A stretch of DNA of 64,000 nucleotides from Candidatus Polarisedimenticolia bacterium (lineage in GTDB: Bacteria; Acidobacteriota; Polarisedimenticolia; Gp22-AA2; AA152): the NCBI GenBank assembly GCA_036004685.1, contig DASYRE010000054.1:124001-188000 (forward strand). The letters run 5' to 3'. Numbering within the stretch: position 1 is the stretch's first letter; every line of letters begins with the position of its first letter. A program made the translations under genes and the position numbers. Under the pieces are notes generated by a model that was not told the origin of the DNA, searched no databases, and worked only from the letters and a program-made list of their open reading frames with translations. Positions 1 through 8,812 of this stretch are shown here, piece by piece.

Positions 1-10
1 GAAGCAGGGG

Positions 11-451
11 ATGGGGGCGGCACCGGCGATCCGTCCGGCGCGCCGGGGGGAGGAGGAGCAGATAGCCCGGCTCGCGGGCCAGCTCGGGTATCCCGCCACG
101 GCCGAGGAGATTCGCCTCCGCCTGGAAGCGATCGGGAGCGATCCGCGTCACGCCGTCTACGTGGCGGAGGCGGCCGGCGGCCCGATGCTCGGATGGGTCC
201 ACGTCTTTCTCTACCGGGGAGTGGAGTCGGACGCCCGGGCGGAGATCGGCGGACTGGTCGTCGACGCGGCGCATCGCGGCCGCGGCGCCGGACGGCTGCT
301 GATGGAGGAGGCGGAGCGCTGGGCCCGCGGCAACGGCTGCCGGAGAGTGACGCTGCGATCGAACGTCATCCGGGAGGCGGCGCATCGCTTCTATCGGAAG
401 CTGGGATACGAGCTCCACAAGACGCAGCACGCCTTCCGCAAGGAGCTTTGA
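11..451 (+). CDS. GNAT family N-acetyltransferase
   Basis: A 146-residue GNAT-fold protein, expected to transfer an acyl group from acyl-CoA to an amine; the substrate cannot be read. The CoA pyrophosphate-binding motif A is clear (RGRGAG at residues 89-94, after the beta-strand GGLVVD), and the C-terminal part shows the usual HRFYRKLGY segment (about 125-133). Length is normal for a single-domain GNAT. The reading frame is open to the window edge, but the family fold begins right after the ATG used here (IRPARRGEEEQI), so this start is likely; an upstream start outside the window cannot be excluded. It is followed at 125 bp by pckG with no obvious functional link. Confidence 0.88.
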   Translation: MGAAPAIRPARRGEEEQIARLAGQLGYPATAEEIRLRLEAIGSDPRHAVYVAEAAGGPMLGWVHVFLYRGVESDARAEIGGLVVDAAHRGRGAGRLLMEEAERWARGNGCRRVTLRSNVIREAAHRFYRKLGYELHKTQHAFRKEL

Positions 452-484
452 AGGCCCGCCCGCCGCCGCGAGGGGCCGGGTTCC

Positions 485-510
485 GCCGATTGAGGTTGCC
501 GATTGAGGTT
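485..510 (+). repeat. Two tandem 13-bp repeats upstream of pckG
   Basis: The 13-mer GCCGATTGAGGTT occurs twice with no gap (485-497 and 498-510). It ends in a promoter-like stretch: TTGAGG at 490-495, then AATAAT at 513-518 with a 17-bp spacer, or TACAAT at 510-515. It lies in the only gap in front of pckG, so it could be a duplicated operator half or promoter slippage. Confidence 0.6.
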
Positions 511-575
511 ACAATAATGCGTTCCTGACGCGGCGCGTGAGGCGGCTTGCGAAGGGGACGGGAGAGACGCCTCAA

Positions 576-2327
576 GTGAATTCCTCTTTGAATGCGTGGG
601 TCGACGAATGTGCCCGGCTCTGCGCCCCGGATCGAGTGGTCTGGTGCGACGGCAGCGCCGAGGAGCGCGACCGCCTGACCCGCGAAGCGCTCGCCTCGGG
701 CGATCTCCTGGCCCTGAACCCGGCCCGGTTGCCCGGATGCACCCTCCACCGGAGCGACCCGCGCGACGTGGCGCGGACCGAGGGCCTCACCTTCGTCTGC
801 CGCCCGCGGAAGGACGACGCCGGTCCCAACAATAACTGGATGGAGCCCGCGGCGGCCTACGAGAAGCTTCGCCCGATCTTCCGCGACTCGATGCGGGGGC
901 GGACGCTCTACGTCGTCCCGTTCCTGATGGGGCCTCCCGGCTCGCCGTTCAGCAAGATCGGCGTCGAGATCACCGACAGCCTCTACGTGGTGCTGAACAT
1001 GGGGCTGATGACGCGCATGGGGCGCGTGGCGCTGGAGCAGCTCGGCGGCTCCGATCGCTTCACGCGCGGGCTGCATTCCAAGGCCGATCTGAATCCCGAC
1101 CGCCGGTACATCTGCCACTTTCCCGAGGACGACACGATCTGGAGCGTCGGGTCCGGCTACGGGGGCAACGCCCTGCTCTCCAAGAAGTGCCTGGCCCTCA
1201 GGCTCGCCAGCGTCGAGGGGGCGCGCGAGGGGTGGCTGGCGGAGCACATGCTGATCGTCGGGGTCCAAGACCCGGCGGGGAAGATCACCTACCTTTGCGG
1301 CGCCTTTCCGAGCGCCTGCGGCAAGACCAACCTGGCCATGCTGGTTCCGCCGCAGCGCTTCGAGGGGTGGCGGGTCTGGACCGTCGGCGACGACATCGCC
1401 TGGCTGCGCGTCGGCGACGACGGGCGCCTGTGGGCCGTGAATCCCGAGGCGGGCTTCTTCGGCGTCGCGCCCGGGACGAGCCTGGAGTCAAATCCGAACG
1501 CGGCGCGCGCTGTGACGCACGACACGATCTTCACCAACGTCGCCCTGAAGCCCGACGGCACGGTCTGGTGGGAAGGTCTCGAAGCGCCTCCGGAAGAGTG
1601 CCTCGACTGGCGCGGGGAGCGGTGGACTCCCCGGCGCTCCGAGACGGCGGCGCATCCCAACAGCCGCTTCACGGTGGCGATCCAGCAGTGCCCCAGCTAC
1701 TCGCCGGAATGGGAAAACCCCCGGGGCGTCCCGATCAGCGGCATCCTGTTCGGGTCCCGGCGCTCCGACGTGGTGCCGCTGGTGTACGAGGCGTTCGACT
1801 GGCCGCACGGCACTTTCCTGGGCGCCACCCTCGCTTCGGAAACGACCGCGGCGGCGACCGGGCGCGTCGGCGTGCTCCGGCGCGACCCCTTCGCCATGCT
1901 GCCGTTTTGCGGCTACAACATGGCCGATTACTTCGCCCACTGGCTCGCGGTGGGGGGCGCCCTCAAGCGCCCTCCGCGCATCTTCCGCGTCAACTGGTTC
2001 CGGCGCGGTCCGAACGGACGGTTTGTCTGGCCGGGATTCGGCGAGAACCTACGGGTCCTGCAGTGGATCCTGCAGCGATGCGAAGGAACCGGCGGCGCGA
2101 AGGAGACGCCGATTGGCCTGCTTCCCGCCGGCGGCTCCCTGGATCTGGAAGGTCTCGATCTCGATCCCGCCGCGGAGGCGATCCTGTTCGGCGTGGATCG
2201 CGAGGGTTGGGCGCAGGCGGTGGCGAGCCAGAAGGAATTCCTGGGGCGCTACGGCGATCGCATGCCCGAAGAGATCTGGAGGCAGCATCGGGGGCTCGAG
2301 CGGCGCCTGGCCCAGAACCCGGCCTGA
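576..2327 (+). CDS. pckG: Phosphoenolpyruvate carboxykinase (GTP)
   Basis: Converts oxaloacetate plus GTP to phosphoenolpyruvate, GDP and CO2, the entry step of gluconeogenesis, in the cytosol. The protein is 583 residues from the GTG at 576, close to the usual length of the GTP-dependent family. The P-loop with its reactive cysteine is intact (FPSACGKTN, about residues 244-252, Lys250), and the family N-terminal motif LNAWVDECARL-PDRVVWCDGS is present. The start at 576 is preferred over an in-frame GTG at 537 because GGGAGAG lies about 9 nt upstream and homology begins there. Tandem 13-bp repeats and a weak promoter lie upstream. With acetyl-CoA synthetase (26.4-28.4 kb) it would support growth on acetate or other C2/C4 acids; that link is inference. 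Confidence 0.97.
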   Translation: MNSSLNAWVDECARLCAPDRVVWCDGSAEERDRLTREALASGDLLALNPARLPGCTLHRSDPRDVARTEGLTFVCRPRKDDAGPNNNWMEPAAAYEKLRPIFRDSMRGRTLYVVPFLMGPPGSPFSKIGVEITDSLYVVLNMGLMTRMGRVALEQLGGSDRFTRGLHSKADLNPDRRYICHFPEDDTIWSVGSGYGGNALLSKKCLALRLASVEGAREGWLAEHMLIVGVQDPAGKITYLCGAFPSACGKTNLAMLVPPQRFEGWRVWTVGDDIAWLRVGDDGRLWAVNPEAGFFGVAPGTSLESNPNAARAVTHDTIFTNVALKPDGTVWWEGLEAPPEECLDWRGERWTPRRSETAAHPNSRFTVAIQQCPSYSPEWENPRGVPISGILFGSRRSDVVPLVYEAFDWPHGTFLGATLASETTAAATGRVGVLRRDPFAMLPFCGYNMADYFAHWLAVGGALKRPPRIFRVNWFRRGPNGRFVWPGFGENLRVLQWILQRCEGTGGAKETPIGLLPAGGSLDLEGLDLDPAAEAILFGVDREGWAQAVASQKEFLGRYGDRMPEEIWRQHRGLERRLAQNPA

Positions 2328-2346
2328 GCGGCCCCGGGAAGGCCGT

Positions 2347-2940
2347 TCAACGATAAGGACCTTCCCAGCGTCCCGCGTAAGCCCATTCCTCCACCGGCTT
2401 GCGCACGCGGGGGCCGAGCTCCCGAGTCCTGAGCTCTTCCGAAAGATCCTCCACCTTTCCCGGATGGCCGACCGCGATCATCGCCAGAGGGGTGTGTCCT
2501 TCCGGGATCCCGAAGAGGGCTCTCGCCTTCGCCGCGTCGTACCCCGCCATCGGATGGACCACGAGCCCCAGCTCCGTGGCCTGCAGGAGGAGGTTCTCGG
2601 TCGCCAGACCGACGTCGTGGAAGGCGTGACGGTTCGGCTTCCCGCCGCGGGCGAACACTTCGGACGCGACCGAGAGAAGCAGCACAGGCGCCTTCCGCGC
2701 CCAAGCGTTCCCTTCCGCCAGACAGGAGCGGGCCTGCTCGAGACTCGCGGCATCGCGTCCGTCGAAGATCAGGAAGCGCCAGGGCTGCTCGTTGTTGGAA
2801 GACGGGGCCCAGCGGGCCGCCTCCAGGAGGGCGGAGACCGTCTCGGCGGGCAGGGGCCGGCCGGGATCGATGGCTCGCGGACTCCAGCGCCGGGCGATGA
2901 GGGAATGGATCGGATGGCTCGTCGGGGCGGGTTTCTCCAC
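2347..2940 (-). CDS. Nitroreductase family protein
   Basis: A 197-residue FMN-dependent NAD(P)H oxidoreductase of the nitroreductase fold. The N-terminal RRWSPRAID phosphate-binding segment and the SSNNEQPWRF segment (about residues 47-56) are typical FMN contacts; the C-terminal half contains the HDVGLATENLLLQATELGL helix of the family. The natural substrate is unknown and may be a quinone, nitro compound or reactive aldehyde. The start is GTG with a CAGGAG ribosome-binding site about 8 nt upstream. It converges on pckG, with 19 bp between the stop codons, and is divergent from the MMPL exporter gene. Confidence 0.9.
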   Translation of the reverse strand: MEKPAPTSHPIHSLIARRWSPRAIDPGRPLPAETVSALLEAARWAPSSNNEQPWRFLIFDGRDAASLEQARSCLAEGNAWARKAPVLLLSVASEVFARGGKPNRHAFHDVGLATENLLLQATELGLVVHPMAGYDAAKARALFGIPEGHTPLAMIAVGHPGKVEDLSEELRTRELGPRVRKPVEEWAYAGRWEGPYR

Positions 2941-3141
2941 GCGCGACTCCTGCGATGAATTTGAAGACTAGCACAGTTCGCCGCCGGATCGCCGACTCCG
3001 GGAATCCCGGCGACACCGGCCCCGGAGTCGAGCGCCCCGACTTGCTCCGTCTCCGCTTTTGCTGGAGAATCGGGCCCCTTCACGCGGGCGCGGCCGAGGG
3101 CGCCGGCCGGCGCGCCGTCGGGATCGCGGAGGATGGAATCG

Positions 3142-5721
3142 GTGAGAGGCGGGCTGAAGTACGGACTGTTCCTGCGCATCGAGGAGTTCGCCCGTACGCA
3201 CTACCGGCGCGTCTTTCTCGTGACCCTGCTGCTGGTCCTCGGCTCGATCTACCTCGGCAGCAAGCTCTCCCTGGACGGCGACGTTCTCAGCCTCCTTCCC
3301 CGCGAGAACCGTGCCATCAACACCTTTCGCCAGGCGCTGACCGATTTCGGCGGATTGGACTATCTGCTCGTGGTCGTGGAGGCGCGCCCGGGCCAGAGCG
3401 AGGAGGATCTGCAGGAATATGCCGACCTGCTCTCCGAGCAGCTCCAGAAGATTCCTTCGATCCGGTACGTGGAGCACCGGCTCGACACGTCGGGTCCTTT
3501 CTTCGACTTCTTCCGGCGCAACGAGATCCTCTTCCTGCCTCCCGCCCGGCTGCCGGAGCTGGCGGAGAAATTCAGCGACGCCGCGATCCGCCAGCGGGTC
3601 CGGGAGAACGCCCGACAGCTTTCGGGACCCTCCTCCTTCCTGGTCAAGAAAGTCTTGGAGGAGGATCCCTTCTGGATCAGCCCGCTGCTGCTCCAGGAGA
3701 TGCTGCGGAGCAAGGGCCCTCTCAAGGTGGATTTGGAGAGCGGCTACTATTTCTCCAAGGACGGGACGGCGCTGCTGATCATCGCCAAGCCGACCCGGCC
3801 GGCGCAGGACGTCGACTTCACGAGAACCCTGCTCGATCAGGCCCAGAAAGCGGCGCACGACGCCGAGCGCGGGTTCTTCACCGAGCGGCGGCAGGAAGCC
3901 GGGGACGAGGCGACCGGAGAGGCGAAAGCGGCGGAAGCTCCGGAGGTCTATTTCGGCGGGGGCTACGTCATCGCGCTGGAGGACAGCCAGCTCATCCGGA
4001 AGGACATGGTGCGCAACGGAATCCTCTCCTTCCTGGTGATCGTCGGACTCTACGCCTTCTGCTATCGCCGCTTCGGGGCCATCCTCTATTCGTCCACCCC
4101 GCTGGTCGTCGGCCAGTTCCTGACGCTGGCGGTCGCCTATCTATTCCTGCGGCACCTGAACTCGGCGACTACCGGCTTCTGGGCGATGCTCATGGGGCTG
4201 GGGACCGACTTCACGATCGTCATGTACGCCCGGTACGTCGAGGAGCGGCAGGGCGGGCGCACGCTGCAGGAGGCGCTGGGCCTGATGATGGGGGCGACCG
4301 CGTTCGGCGTCTTCACGGGCGCCATCACCTCCGCCGGCACCTTCTACGCCATGTGCATCACGGAGTACAAGGGGCTGCGCGATTTCGGCTTCCTGGTCGG
4401 GACCGGCATCCTCCTGTGCCTGGTGGCGATCCTCTTCCTCCTCCCCGCGATGATCGCCTGGAACGAGGGCAGGCGGCGGAAGAAGGACGTCAGCGAAAAG
4501 CTCTACCTGCACTCCTTCGGAATCCAGAAGATGATGACGTGGAGCATCCGGCACCCCCGTCTCGTCGTGTCTCTGTCGGCGGCGATCACCCTCGCCGCCG
4601 GCTTCCTGGCGACCCGCGTCGAGTTCAGCGACAGCGTCCAGGAGCTGCGCTCTCCCTCGAACCGGGGGATCCAGGCCCAGGAGAGGATCTCCCGGAAGTT
4701 CGGAACGGCCTTCAACCCGATGATGGTGATCTGCCGCGGAGCCGACGCCGACGAGGTCCTGCGCAAGAACAGCGAAGTGAACCGGAAGCTGCAGCGCTTC
4801 GTCGCGGACGGCACACTGCTCGGATTCGAATCGGTCCTCACCTACCTGCCGCCCCGCCAGAACCAGGAGACGGTGATTCAGGCGCTGCGGAGCGGATCGC
4901 AGGGGGCCTTCAATCTCGGCCGCATCGAATCGACCTTCCGGGCGGCGCTCCAGGAGAGCGGCTTCCGCGAGGGTAGCTACGATTCCTACCTGAAGACGCT
5001 CCCGGCGACCCTCGGTCCTCAGTCGCCGATCGGGCTGACCGACTTGCAGCGGGCGGGGCTGGACCGTTTCGTGTCGCGCTACGTCAAAGCGGGCCCGGAA
5101 GGATTCCAGACGGTGACCTATCTCTTCCCTTCCTCGCCCAACGCCAAGCGGCACATCCCGCGGGCCCTGGTGAGCGCCGTGAATGATCCCGCGCACGGCG
5201 TCGAGCTGACGGGCGTCAACATCGCCAGCGCCGAGATGCGGCGGATATTCCGCCGGGACGCCTGGCGCGCCGTCCTGCTGGGGATCGGCCTGGTCGCGAT
5301 CCTCCTCTATCTTGACTTCCGGAGCCTGCGTCTCACGTTGCTGGCGAACGTCCAGCTCCTCTCGGGAGTGATCTGGATGCTGGCCGGGATGCAGATCCTG
5401 GGGATCAAGATGAATTTCATCAACGCCTTCGTGACGACGATGATTCTGGGCGTCGGAATCGATTACGGCATCCACATCATCCATCGCATTTCCCAGGAAG
5501 GGCTCGAGAACCCCGAGGGGCTCCTGGAGACGGGAAAAGCGGTGGTGATGGCGGCGCTGACGAACGTCGCGGGATTCGGGACGGTCGGCCTTTCCAGCTA
5601 TCCCGGGCTGAGCTCCATGGGGATGGTCTGCGTCATCGGATCGATCACCTGCCTGGTCACGGCGCTCACCACGCTGCCGGCGCTGCTCCTGCTCACCGGC
5701 TCTCCCCGCCCGCGCCGCTGA
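3142..5721 (+). CDS. MMPL/RND family transporter
   Basis: An 859-residue inner-membrane exporter of the RND superfamily, MMPL branch, likely moving lipids or other hydrophobic molecules with proton motive force. The layout is duplicated: one N-terminal helix (about residues 22-40), a large periplasmic loop, a five-helix bundle (about 285-440), then a second helix near 470, a second periplasmic loop and a second bundle to the C-terminus. The family GTDFTI/GVGIDYG helix motifs occur in each half. GTG at 3142 is chosen because GGAGG lies 9 nt upstream; the ATG at 3133 would sit directly on that site. No membrane-fusion or outer-membrane partner is adjacent. HpnN-like hopanoid transport is possible, but no hopanoid genes are nearby. 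Confidence 0.9.
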   Translation: MRGGLKYGLFLRIEEFARTHYRRVFLVTLLLVLGSIYLGSKLSLDGDVLSLLPRENRAINTFRQALTDFGGLDYLLVVVEARPGQSEEDLQEYADLLSEQLQKIPSIRYVEHRLDTSGPFFDFFRRNEILFLPPARLPELAEKFSDAAIRQRVRENARQLSGPSSFLVKKVLEEDPFWISPLLLQEMLRSKGPLKVDLESGYYFSKDGTALLIIAKPTRPAQDVDFTRTLLDQAQKAAHDAERGFFTERRQEAGDEATGEAKAAEAPEVYFGGGYVIALEDSQLIRKDMVRNGILSFLVIVGLYAFCYRRFGAILYSSTPLVVGQFLTLAVAYLFLRHLNSATTGFWAMLMGLGTDFTIVMYARYVEERQGGRTLQEALGLMMGATAFGVFTGAITSAGTFYAMCITEYKGLRDFGFLVGTGILLCLVAILFLLPAMIAWNEGRRRKKDVSEKLYLHSFGIQKMMTWSIRHPRLVVSLSAAITLAAGFLATRVEFSDSVQELRSPSNRGIQAQERISRKFGTAFNPMMVICRGADADEVLRKNSEVNRKLQRFVADGTLLGFESVLTYLPPRQNQETVIQALRSGSQGAFNLGRIESTFRAALQESGFREGSYDSYLKTLPATLGPQSPIGLTDLQRAGLDRFVSRYVKAGPEGFQTVTYLFPSSPNAKRHIPRALVSAVNDPAHGVELTGVNIASAEMRRIFRRDAWRAVLLGIGLVAILLYLDFRSLRLTLLANVQLLSGVIWMLAGMQILGIKMNFINAFVTTMILGVGIDYGIHIIHRISQEGLENPEGLLETGKAVVMAALTNVAGFGTVGLSSYPGLSSMGMVCVIGSITCLVTALTTLPALLLLTGSPRPRR

Positions 5722-5786
5722 TCCCCGCCGCGCTCGCCGGCGCGGCGCCCGGGAATTCCGCGCGCCCCTGTGCTAACGTCTCGGCC

Positions 5787-7337
5787 ATGCGAACCAGGAT
5801 CCTGGCCGCGGCGATGCTCGCGGCGACGCTCGCCGCCTGCCGCAGCCGGATGGCTCCGCCCGCCCCGGCGCCCGTCCCGCCCACCTCGCCCGCTCCACCG
5901 CGCGCCCCCCAACGGCCCGAGGCGGCGGTGCCCGAGGAAGGCGGGGAGGGGGCCTTCGCGCTGGAGGAGCCGTTCACCTCCGTCGCCGCCGCGAAACTGG
6001 CCACGACCAGCGACCGCATGCTGCGCGGTTTGGCGTTTCACGGGCTGTCGCGTCTCGCCCCGTCGGGAGCGGTGGAGCCCGAGCTGGCGGTGCGCTGGGA
6101 AAGCCTGCGTGGGGGAGCGGAATGGGTTTTCCACCTCCGTCCTGACACCGCCTTCGCCAACGGACGCTACGTCGAAGCCCGACATGTCGCGGCTTCGTGG
6201 GAGCGGCTCATCGCCGCTCCCGCGGCCCGCTACGCCTTCCTGCTCGAGGCGCTCAAGGGATTCGACGCGCTGGCCTCCGGAGAGTCGCCCCACGCCGCGG
6301 GCCTGATCTTGGAGGACGGTCTGACCTTGCGCGTCGTGCTCGAAAGGCCGGTGCCGGATCTCCCCCTGCGGCTCGCCCATCCCGCGCTCGGGGTCTCGGC
6401 GTTCGGGGAGGACGAGCAGGGGGTCGGGCCTTTCGAGATTTGGGGGACGCCGCAAGCCCAGCGGATCACGCTGCGCAGCAATCCCGAGTATTTCCGGGGG
6501 CTGCCGCACCTCGATGAGATCGCCTTTCTCCGCGGTGAGGCGGCGAAGGCGGGCCGGATCGCCGAAGGCAGCCTCGACCTCGCGGTGCTGCCGCGCTCCG
6601 AGGCGCCGCCCGGGGGGCCGGCGGTCCGGCTCTTCACGCACGCCGTGCCGCGCACCTACCTCCTGGGGCTGAACCGTTCCGCTCCGCCGTTCTCACGCTC
6701 CGACGCGGCGCGGGCCTTCCTCGCCTCGCTGGATCGCGAAGCGCTCCGGGGAGCGGCCGGGGCGGAGAAGAGCTTCATTCCGGCGACCCTGGTGACCGCG
6801 TTGTCGCCCGGGCCGCGGCGGGCCGCGGCGCCCCGGGGAGCCGCCGCCGGCCCGCTCGGCCGCCTCGATCTTCTCGTCCCCGAGTCGGACGCCGTCGCCG
6901 CGTCGCTGGCGGCGAAGCTCCAGGGGGAGATCCTGCGCGCGGGAGGGCGGGTCGCGCTGCATTCCGTGAAGCTTCCGGACATCTCCGGGGCCCTGGCCCG
7001 CGGCGAATACCACCTTTTCGTGCTGCCCTTCATTCCGTCCAGCCCCTCTTTCCTGATCGCCTATGAGGAGCTGATGCGCTGGAACCGCTCGATCCCCGGG
7101 AGCCTCGCCGACCAGGCGAGAACGCTCGCCCATGTAGAGGATGCGGGCCGCCTGGCCCTGGGGCTCAAGGGGCTCGACGCCTCCCTTCAGGAGGGGGGGT
7201 ACCTAGTACCGCTCGCCTCCCTGGAGAGGCGCTTTCTCGTCCGGGCCGGTCTGTGCGGGCTGCGTCACGATCCCGTCGGCATGGTGGATTGGACACAAGT
7301 ATGGGCGAGCCGGAGCCCTACGGAGCGCTGCGAGTGA
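5787..7337 (+). CDS. ABC transporter substrate-binding lipoprotein (family 5)
   Basis: A 516-residue exported lipoprotein resembling peptide/nickel-type extracellular solute-binding proteins (SBP_bac_5). The signal peptide ends in a lipobox Leu15-Ala16-Ala17-Cys18, followed by a Pro-rich linker of about 30 residues. The core carries family features such as ARHVAASWERL (corresponding to the usual T-A-x-D-V-x-x-S-x-x-R region) and GPFEIWG. No permease or ATPase genes adjoin it, so it is an orphan binding protein and its ligand is unknown. No Shine-Dalgarno site precedes the ATG; an extended -10-like TGCTAACGT ends 7 nt before it, which would give a leaderless mRNA. Confidence 0.8.
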   Translation: MRTRILAAAMLAATLAACRSRMAPPAPAPVPPTSPAPPRAPQRPEAAVPEEGGEGAFALEEPFTSVAAAKLATTSDRMLRGLAFHGLSRLAPSGAVEPELAVRWESLRGGAEWVFHLRPDTAFANGRYVEARHVAASWERLIAAPAARYAFLLEALKGFDALASGESPHAAGLILEDGLTLRVVLERPVPDLPLRLAHPALGVSAFGEDEQGVGPFEIWGTPQAQRITLRSNPEYFRGLPHLDEIAFLRGEAAKAGRIAEGSLDLAVLPRSEAPPGGPAVRLFTHAVPRTYLLGLNRSAPPFSRSDAARAFLASLDREALRGAAGAEKSFIPATLVTALSPGPRRAAAPRGAAAGPLGRLDLLVPESDAVAASLAAKLQGEILRAGGRVALHSVKLPDISGALARGEYHLFVLPFIPSSPSFLIAYEELMRWNRSIPGSLADQARTLAHVEDAGRLALGLKGLDASLQEGGYLVPLASLERRFLVRAGLCGLRHDPVGMVDWTQVWASRSPTERCE

Positions 7338-7450
7338 GGCGGAAGTCGCCGAAAGTGCGTGACTGCCTTCGGTTGGAAGGCGTCGCGGCCGATGACGATG
7401 GTGTGAGGCCCGGGAGCCGCCGCGCCGATACGATGACGGAAACGGGAAGT

Positions 7451-7479
7451 TTGCATTTTGCCGGGATTTACCTTAGATT
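7451..7479 (+). promoter_or_regulatory. Putative sigma-70 promoter before small membrane peptide
   Basis: TTGCAT (7451-7456) and TAGATT (7474-7479) are separated by 17 bp. It lies about 90 nt upstream of the 37-residue ORF at 7571. Confidence 0.45.
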
Positions 7480-7570
7480 ATGCCGCGCTGCAACGGATGG
7501 GGGGAACGCTCCGGAGTCAGTGGCGACGACGGCAGCCCACCCCCGAGCCAAGAAAGGACCCATCCCCTCC

Positions 7571-7684
7571 ATGGAAGTCTTCCTCCTTCTCGTGACCATC
7601 GTGCTGAGCATTGCTCTGAGCCTGGGTCTTGGCGCTGGGCTTCTCACCCTCCTGCTCCGGTTCATCCAGACGCACTCCAGCTGA
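7571..7684 (+). CDS. Small single-span membrane peptide (37 aa)
   Basis: A 37-codon ORF encoding almost only a membrane helix: Met-Glu-Val followed by about 26 hydrophobic residues (FLLLVTIVLSIALS, then a Gly/Leu-rich stretch) and a short polar tail RFIQTHSS. GAAAGGA lies about 13 nt before the ATG and a promoter-like sequence about 90 nt upstream. The same frame is open further upstream (to 7253), but that part overlaps the lipoprotein gene and reads as low-complexity non-coding sequence, so the short version is preferred. Function unknown. Uncertain, because a chance hydrophobic ORF of this size is possible. Confidence 0.45.
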   Translation: MEVFLLLVTIVLSIALSLGLGAGLLTLLLRFIQTHSS

Positions 7685-7810
7685 GCCCGCCGGTGGGGCC
7701 GCGCCGGCCCTTCGGGCACTTTTCCGGCTTTCCGCGAAGAGCGCGGCGTTGCGCCTCGCTTCGTCCGCCCGGGACTCGAGGGGGAGAGCTCCGGCGTCGC
7801 GTCTCCGCCC

Positions 7811-8767
7811 TTAGCGAGTGGTGCCCGCTGTGTACTTGAAGATCATCACGAGATTCATCGTGACCGCCACCGGCGTGCCGTTCTTCAGGGCGGGGCGGTA
7901 TCGGTAGGTCTTCGCGGCTTCCAGCGCCGCCGGCTCGAAAATCGGCGACGTGGAGACCAGGATTCTCGGCTCCGTGGCGCGTCCTTCCCGATCCACCGTC
8001 ACCTCGACGATCACCTGCCCGTCGAGCTTCTCCGATCGCGCCGCGTCGGGGTAGAGGGCGACCGAGCTCGTGACGAGCTCGGGAAGGGTGACGTCTCCGA
8101 CGCCGGGGAGGTAAGGCTCCCGGGCCCTCTGCTGGGGGGGCGGCGGCGCGAAATCCTGGCGGTCCTTTCTGGCTCGATCGAGGAAGTTCTGCAGCGGCAG
8201 ATCGGCGCCGGCGGGGAAGGCGGCGATCTCCAGCGTGATGACCGAAAGGATGGGGAGGCTCGCGTCCAGATGTCCCGCGAAGAGGAGCGCCTGCCCCGAC
8301 TTGAAGGGAATCGTCTGGCGCAAGGCTTCCCGGTGGCCGAAGGTGAAGACGAACTCGGACGAATAGGCCGACGCATCGGTTCGGGTCAAGGGCCCCACGC
8401 GGATCTGAATCTGCTCGCCGAATCCCATCCGCAGGACCACTTCCTTGCCCGCCTCGGGGCTGGCGGCGTCGCTGAACTGGAATCCGAGATCGGGCAGCGT
8501 GAACCCCGCCTTGAGCGATGCCAGCTGAGCCGGTCCATCCTGTCCGCCGGGCAGCGACCCGGAGTGGAGGAACGCCGTCAGCGCCGGGTGGCGATTCCCC
8601 ATCTGCCCGCTGGTTTTCAAGGGAAAGTAATAGACGCGCAGAAGAACGGCGTTCCGCTCGCCGGCCGCCGCCGGGGCGGACGGGCGCGACGAGGCCCCGC
8701 AGGCGCACAGCGCGAACCCAAGCAGCGCCGCGAGTCCGGCAAGACATCGGCCACGTTTCACCATCAT
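7811..8767 (-). CDS. Lipoprotein with C-terminal TonB-like domain
   Basis: A 318-residue predicted lipoprotein: signal peptide with lipobox Leu20-Cys21-Ala22-Cys23, a middle region with no recognised domain (residues about 40-210), and a C-terminal TonB_C-type domain from about 225 to the end. The latter shows the family pattern GQVIVEVTVDREGRATEPRI, then FEPAALEAAKTYRYRPA and a final beta strand. TonB-C domains bind TonB boxes or peptidoglycan, but there is no N-terminal membrane helix or proline-rich spacer as in energising TonB, so a periplasmic or outer-membrane role is more likely. The start has two adjacent ATGs behind a G-rich stretch. It lies 45 bp downstream of the arginase-family gene. 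Confidence 0.82.
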   Translation of the reverse strand: MMVKRGRCLAGLAALLGFALCACGASSRPSAPAAAGERNAVLLRVYYFPLKTSGQMGNRHPALTAFLHSGSLPGGQDGPAQLASLKAGFTLPDLGFQFSDAASPEAGKEVVLRMGFGEQIQIRVGPLTRTDASAYSSEFVFTFGHREALRQTIPFKSGQALLFAGHLDASLPILSVITLEIAAFPAGADLPLQNFLDRARKDRQDFAPPPPQQRAREPYLPGVGDVTLPELVTSSVALYPDAARSEKLDGQVIVEVTVDREGRATEPRILVSTSPIFEPAALEAAKTYRYRPALKNGTPVAVTMNLVMIFKYTAGTTR

Positions 8768-8812
8768 CCCCCGGGGTCCTCCACGAGCCCGTCCCGGCGC
8801 CTGGCGTGAGCC

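Noticed and set aside
7338-7570. Extension of the small membrane peptide upstream to 7253
   Set aside because: The extension overlaps the lipoprotein gene and has no protein-like pattern, while the short form has its own ribosome-binding site and promoter-like sequence.
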